Shown: one piece after another, positions 19,228-20,206 of the stretch | Layout of the letters: every line of letters begins with the position of its first letter | Numbering within the stretch: the first letter of the stretch is position 1 | From: Rhizopus sp. PT2906 | Lineage: Eukaryota; Mucoromycota; Mucoromycetes; Mucorales; Rhizopodaceae | DNA: 20,206 nt | Direction of reading: 5' to 3' | NCBI GenBank assembly: GCA_025529335.1 | Contig: JAMYHX010000636.1 | Span: 1-20,206, forward strand | Translations under genes and position numbers: made by a program | Notes under the pieces: model-generated | The model's database searches: none | Told to the model about the DNA's origin: nothing | Seen by the model: the letters and a program-made list of their open reading frames with translations, nothing else

Positions 19228-19783
19228 ATGGGACAAAATCTAACAAGTCTATTTGAACCTCTTAAAGAATCATTAGATATCATTGAAATGCTAGATCAAA
19301 CGTGCATTGAATCCAATACAAAAGAAAATGATTACACAGTCTACTCATTCAAAGATTTACGGTTCAGCTTGGATTGGTAAAAGAAGCTGAAGAAATCATT
19401 ATCAATTATCAGAAATAACTCAATTATTATAGATCACCTCTCACAACATGACTAATCTGACACCTGTTCAACTTGAAGAGTTTGAACAGACGTTCAGATA
19501 CTTTGATAAGGATAATGCCAACACATTGTCTGTCTCAGAATTCAAATATACGTTATTTAGGTTAGGTATTGTCTATGACAATGATAAGCTAGAAAACATA
19601 TTCTATACCATCACCAATGACAATGATTTTGCTACTTTTGAACAGTTCATTCGATTTATGGTCTCGATTATAAAAGATAAGTCAACACTGGATCAGATAT
19701 GAAAGTCATTTAGAGCTATGCCAAATAGTGAAGACAATGTGGAAGAATATGATGTGAGTTATATGTCGAATTATTTGCTTTAA
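19228..19783 (+). pseudogene. Truncated, broken alpha-actinin C-terminal copy
   Basis: The first frame (ATG 19228, directly after an in-frame TAG) reads LFEPLKESLDIIEMLDQTC and YTVYSFKDLRFSLD, the end of the rod of fungal alpha-actinin, then stops at a TAA (19378). One base fewer or more at GATTGG restores LVKEAEE or the spliced continuation. From ATG 19448 the calmodulin-like domain follows: NLTPVQLEEFEQTFRYFDKD, an EF-hand loop DKDNANTLSVSE, then FATFEQFIRFMVSI. It stops at TGA 19700-19702, where the family has Arg (DQIR-x-SFRAM); the reading continues in frame as KSFRAMPNSE to 19783. A CGA-to-TGA change explains this stop. The actin-binding CH domains and most of the rod are absent, so this is a dead partial duplicate, not the working gene. 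The frame from 19448 alone could still be translated. Confidence 0.8.
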
Positions 19784-19823
19784 AATTGGAGCCTGGATCA
19801 TGCTTGAGTACAGTTTTAAAAAA

Positions 19824-19836
19824 GTCCGGTCCGGAC
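19824..19836. repeat. GTCCGG-T-CCGGAC palindrome
   Basis: Six-base arms around a single T, rich in CpG within AT-rich DNA, 320 bp upstream of uL2. Could be a binding site for a dimeric zinc-cluster-type factor (CGG half-sites), by analogy only. Confidence 0.5.
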
Positions 19837-19874
19837 ATGGACTCACACAATCAAATCATTCCCCACCTGCCATC

Positions 19875-19897
19875 CCTTCAATATTGATGATTGAAGG
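19875..19897. repeat. 8-bp inverted repeat, 7-base loop
   Basis: CCTTCAAT (19875-19882) and ATTGAAGG (19890-19897) are perfect complements, 260 bp upstream of uL2. Confidence 0.5.
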
Positions 19898-20156
19898 ACT
19901 CAATAAACGATCCTTCTCTTTTTCCACTAGTTAGGCAAGTATCCACAAAGATAAAAGAGAAGGGAGATTAGTTGGATGCATCTGTTAAAGAAAGGATCCA
20001 TTGACCTTCTCATAACATGGATTAAAAAGATGAAGACTAACATGCTTATTTTTATTATTATATACATCAATTTTGTATCACCTTCATTTTCAACACATCA
20101 CACATTATTGACATTACAACACATTATATAATTTATCATTACATCAACTTACAGCA

Positions 20157-20206
20157 ATGGGTCGTGTTATTCGTGCTCAGAGAAAGGGTGCTGGAAGTAT
20201 TTTCAA
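20157..20206 (+). CDS. Cytosolic large-subunit ribosomal protein uL2 (yeast L2, human L8), 5' end only
   Basis: The frame from ATG 20157 reads MGRVIRAQRKGAGSIF and runs off the window edge. This N-terminus is nearly invariant in eukaryotic uL2 (MGRVIR-x-QRKG-x-GS-x-F), a peptidyl-transferase-centre protein of the 60S subunit. Only 16 full codons are visible, but the match is distinctive. The rest of the gene lies outside the window. Confidence 0.93.
   Translation, partial: MGRVIRAQRKGAGSIF

Larger units (their letters stand above)
19784..20156. promoter_or_regulatory. Upstream region of the uL2 ribosomal protein gene
   Basis: 373 bp between the actinin remnant and uL2. It holds a GC-rich palindrome (19824-19836), a hairpin (19875-19897) and a CTTCTCTTTT / AAAAGAGAAG pair (about 19913-19963). 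CAACTTACAG immediately before CAATGG looks like a splice acceptor, so a 5'-leader intron is possible, but I cannot place its donor. Confidence 0.45.

Noticed and set aside
1..20206. tRNA, rRNA, snRNA or CRISPR features
   Set aside because: I looked for T-arm (GGTTCGA) contexts, U6-like sequence and regularly spaced repeats. The single GGTTCGAAGG at about 7210 has no matching tRNA body, and nothing else fits.

Overview
The window looks like nuclear DNA of a filamentous fungus, most likely Mucoromycota (Rhizopus/Mucor-like). The DNA is AT-rich. Genes are dense and carry many 50-60 nt introns with GTAAGT-like donors, CTAAC/CTAAT branch sites and TAG/CAG acceptors. The gene set fits: plasma-membrane syntaxin, Rab32-type GTPase, transgelin, CYSTM protein, LARGE-like GT49 transferase, MAP1, CipC-like protein, TUG-type UBX protein and cytosolic uL2. 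There is no operon structure. I derived the gene models by hand from reading frame, splice sites and protein family matches. Exon sums are multiples of three in every spliced model given as firm.

Layout, left half. 183-410 (-) encodes a small secreted protein. 1392-1785 (-) is a frame-shifted remnant of an Rpn/YhgA-like PD-(D/E)XK nuclease 'transposase'. 2334-3737 (-) is a nine-exon syntaxin (316 aa). It is divergent from 4232-6057 (+), a five-exon, 536-aa protein that tentatively carries a CANIN/SLF2 (Nse6-like) domain. 6209-6990 (+) is a four-exon Rab32/38-type GTPase. 7491-8296 (+) is a five-exon transgelin/calponin-like actin bundler, preceded by an inverted-repeat cluster downstream of a TATA box. 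8902-9205 (-) is a CYSTM tail-module protein, and it shares a 196-bp divergent promoter with 9402-11115 (+), a GT49 glycosyltransferase.

Layout, right half. 11805-13379 (+) is methionine aminopeptidase 1 in ten exons, including a 14-nt microexon. Convergent to it, 13575-14579 (-) is an unrecognised multi-exon gene or decaying gene. 14580-16190 is gene-poor, with an orphan open frame at 15088-15447 and a TA/TG microsatellite. 16247-16561 (+) is an intronless, codon-biased CipC/DUF3759 protein with a clear TATA box. 16562-18124 is mostly non-coding with one doubtful small minus-strand gene. 18125-18951 (-) is a short TUG/ASPSCR1-like UBX protein. 19228-19783 (+) is a broken copy of the alpha-actinin C-terminus. 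The window ends inside the first codons of ribosomal protein uL2 (20157, +).

Functionally these are mostly housekeeping genes for membrane traffic (syntaxin, Rab32, TUG), actin (transgelin, actinin remnant), secretion and glycosylation, and translation and protein maturation (MAP1, uL2). They are not an integrated cluster. I found no strong evidence for a novel multi-gene system. The most unusual points are the unrecognised gene at 13.6-14.6 kb, a stop-free intron in transgelin, a Pro-for-Asp change in the GT49 DxD site, and the leader inverted repeat.
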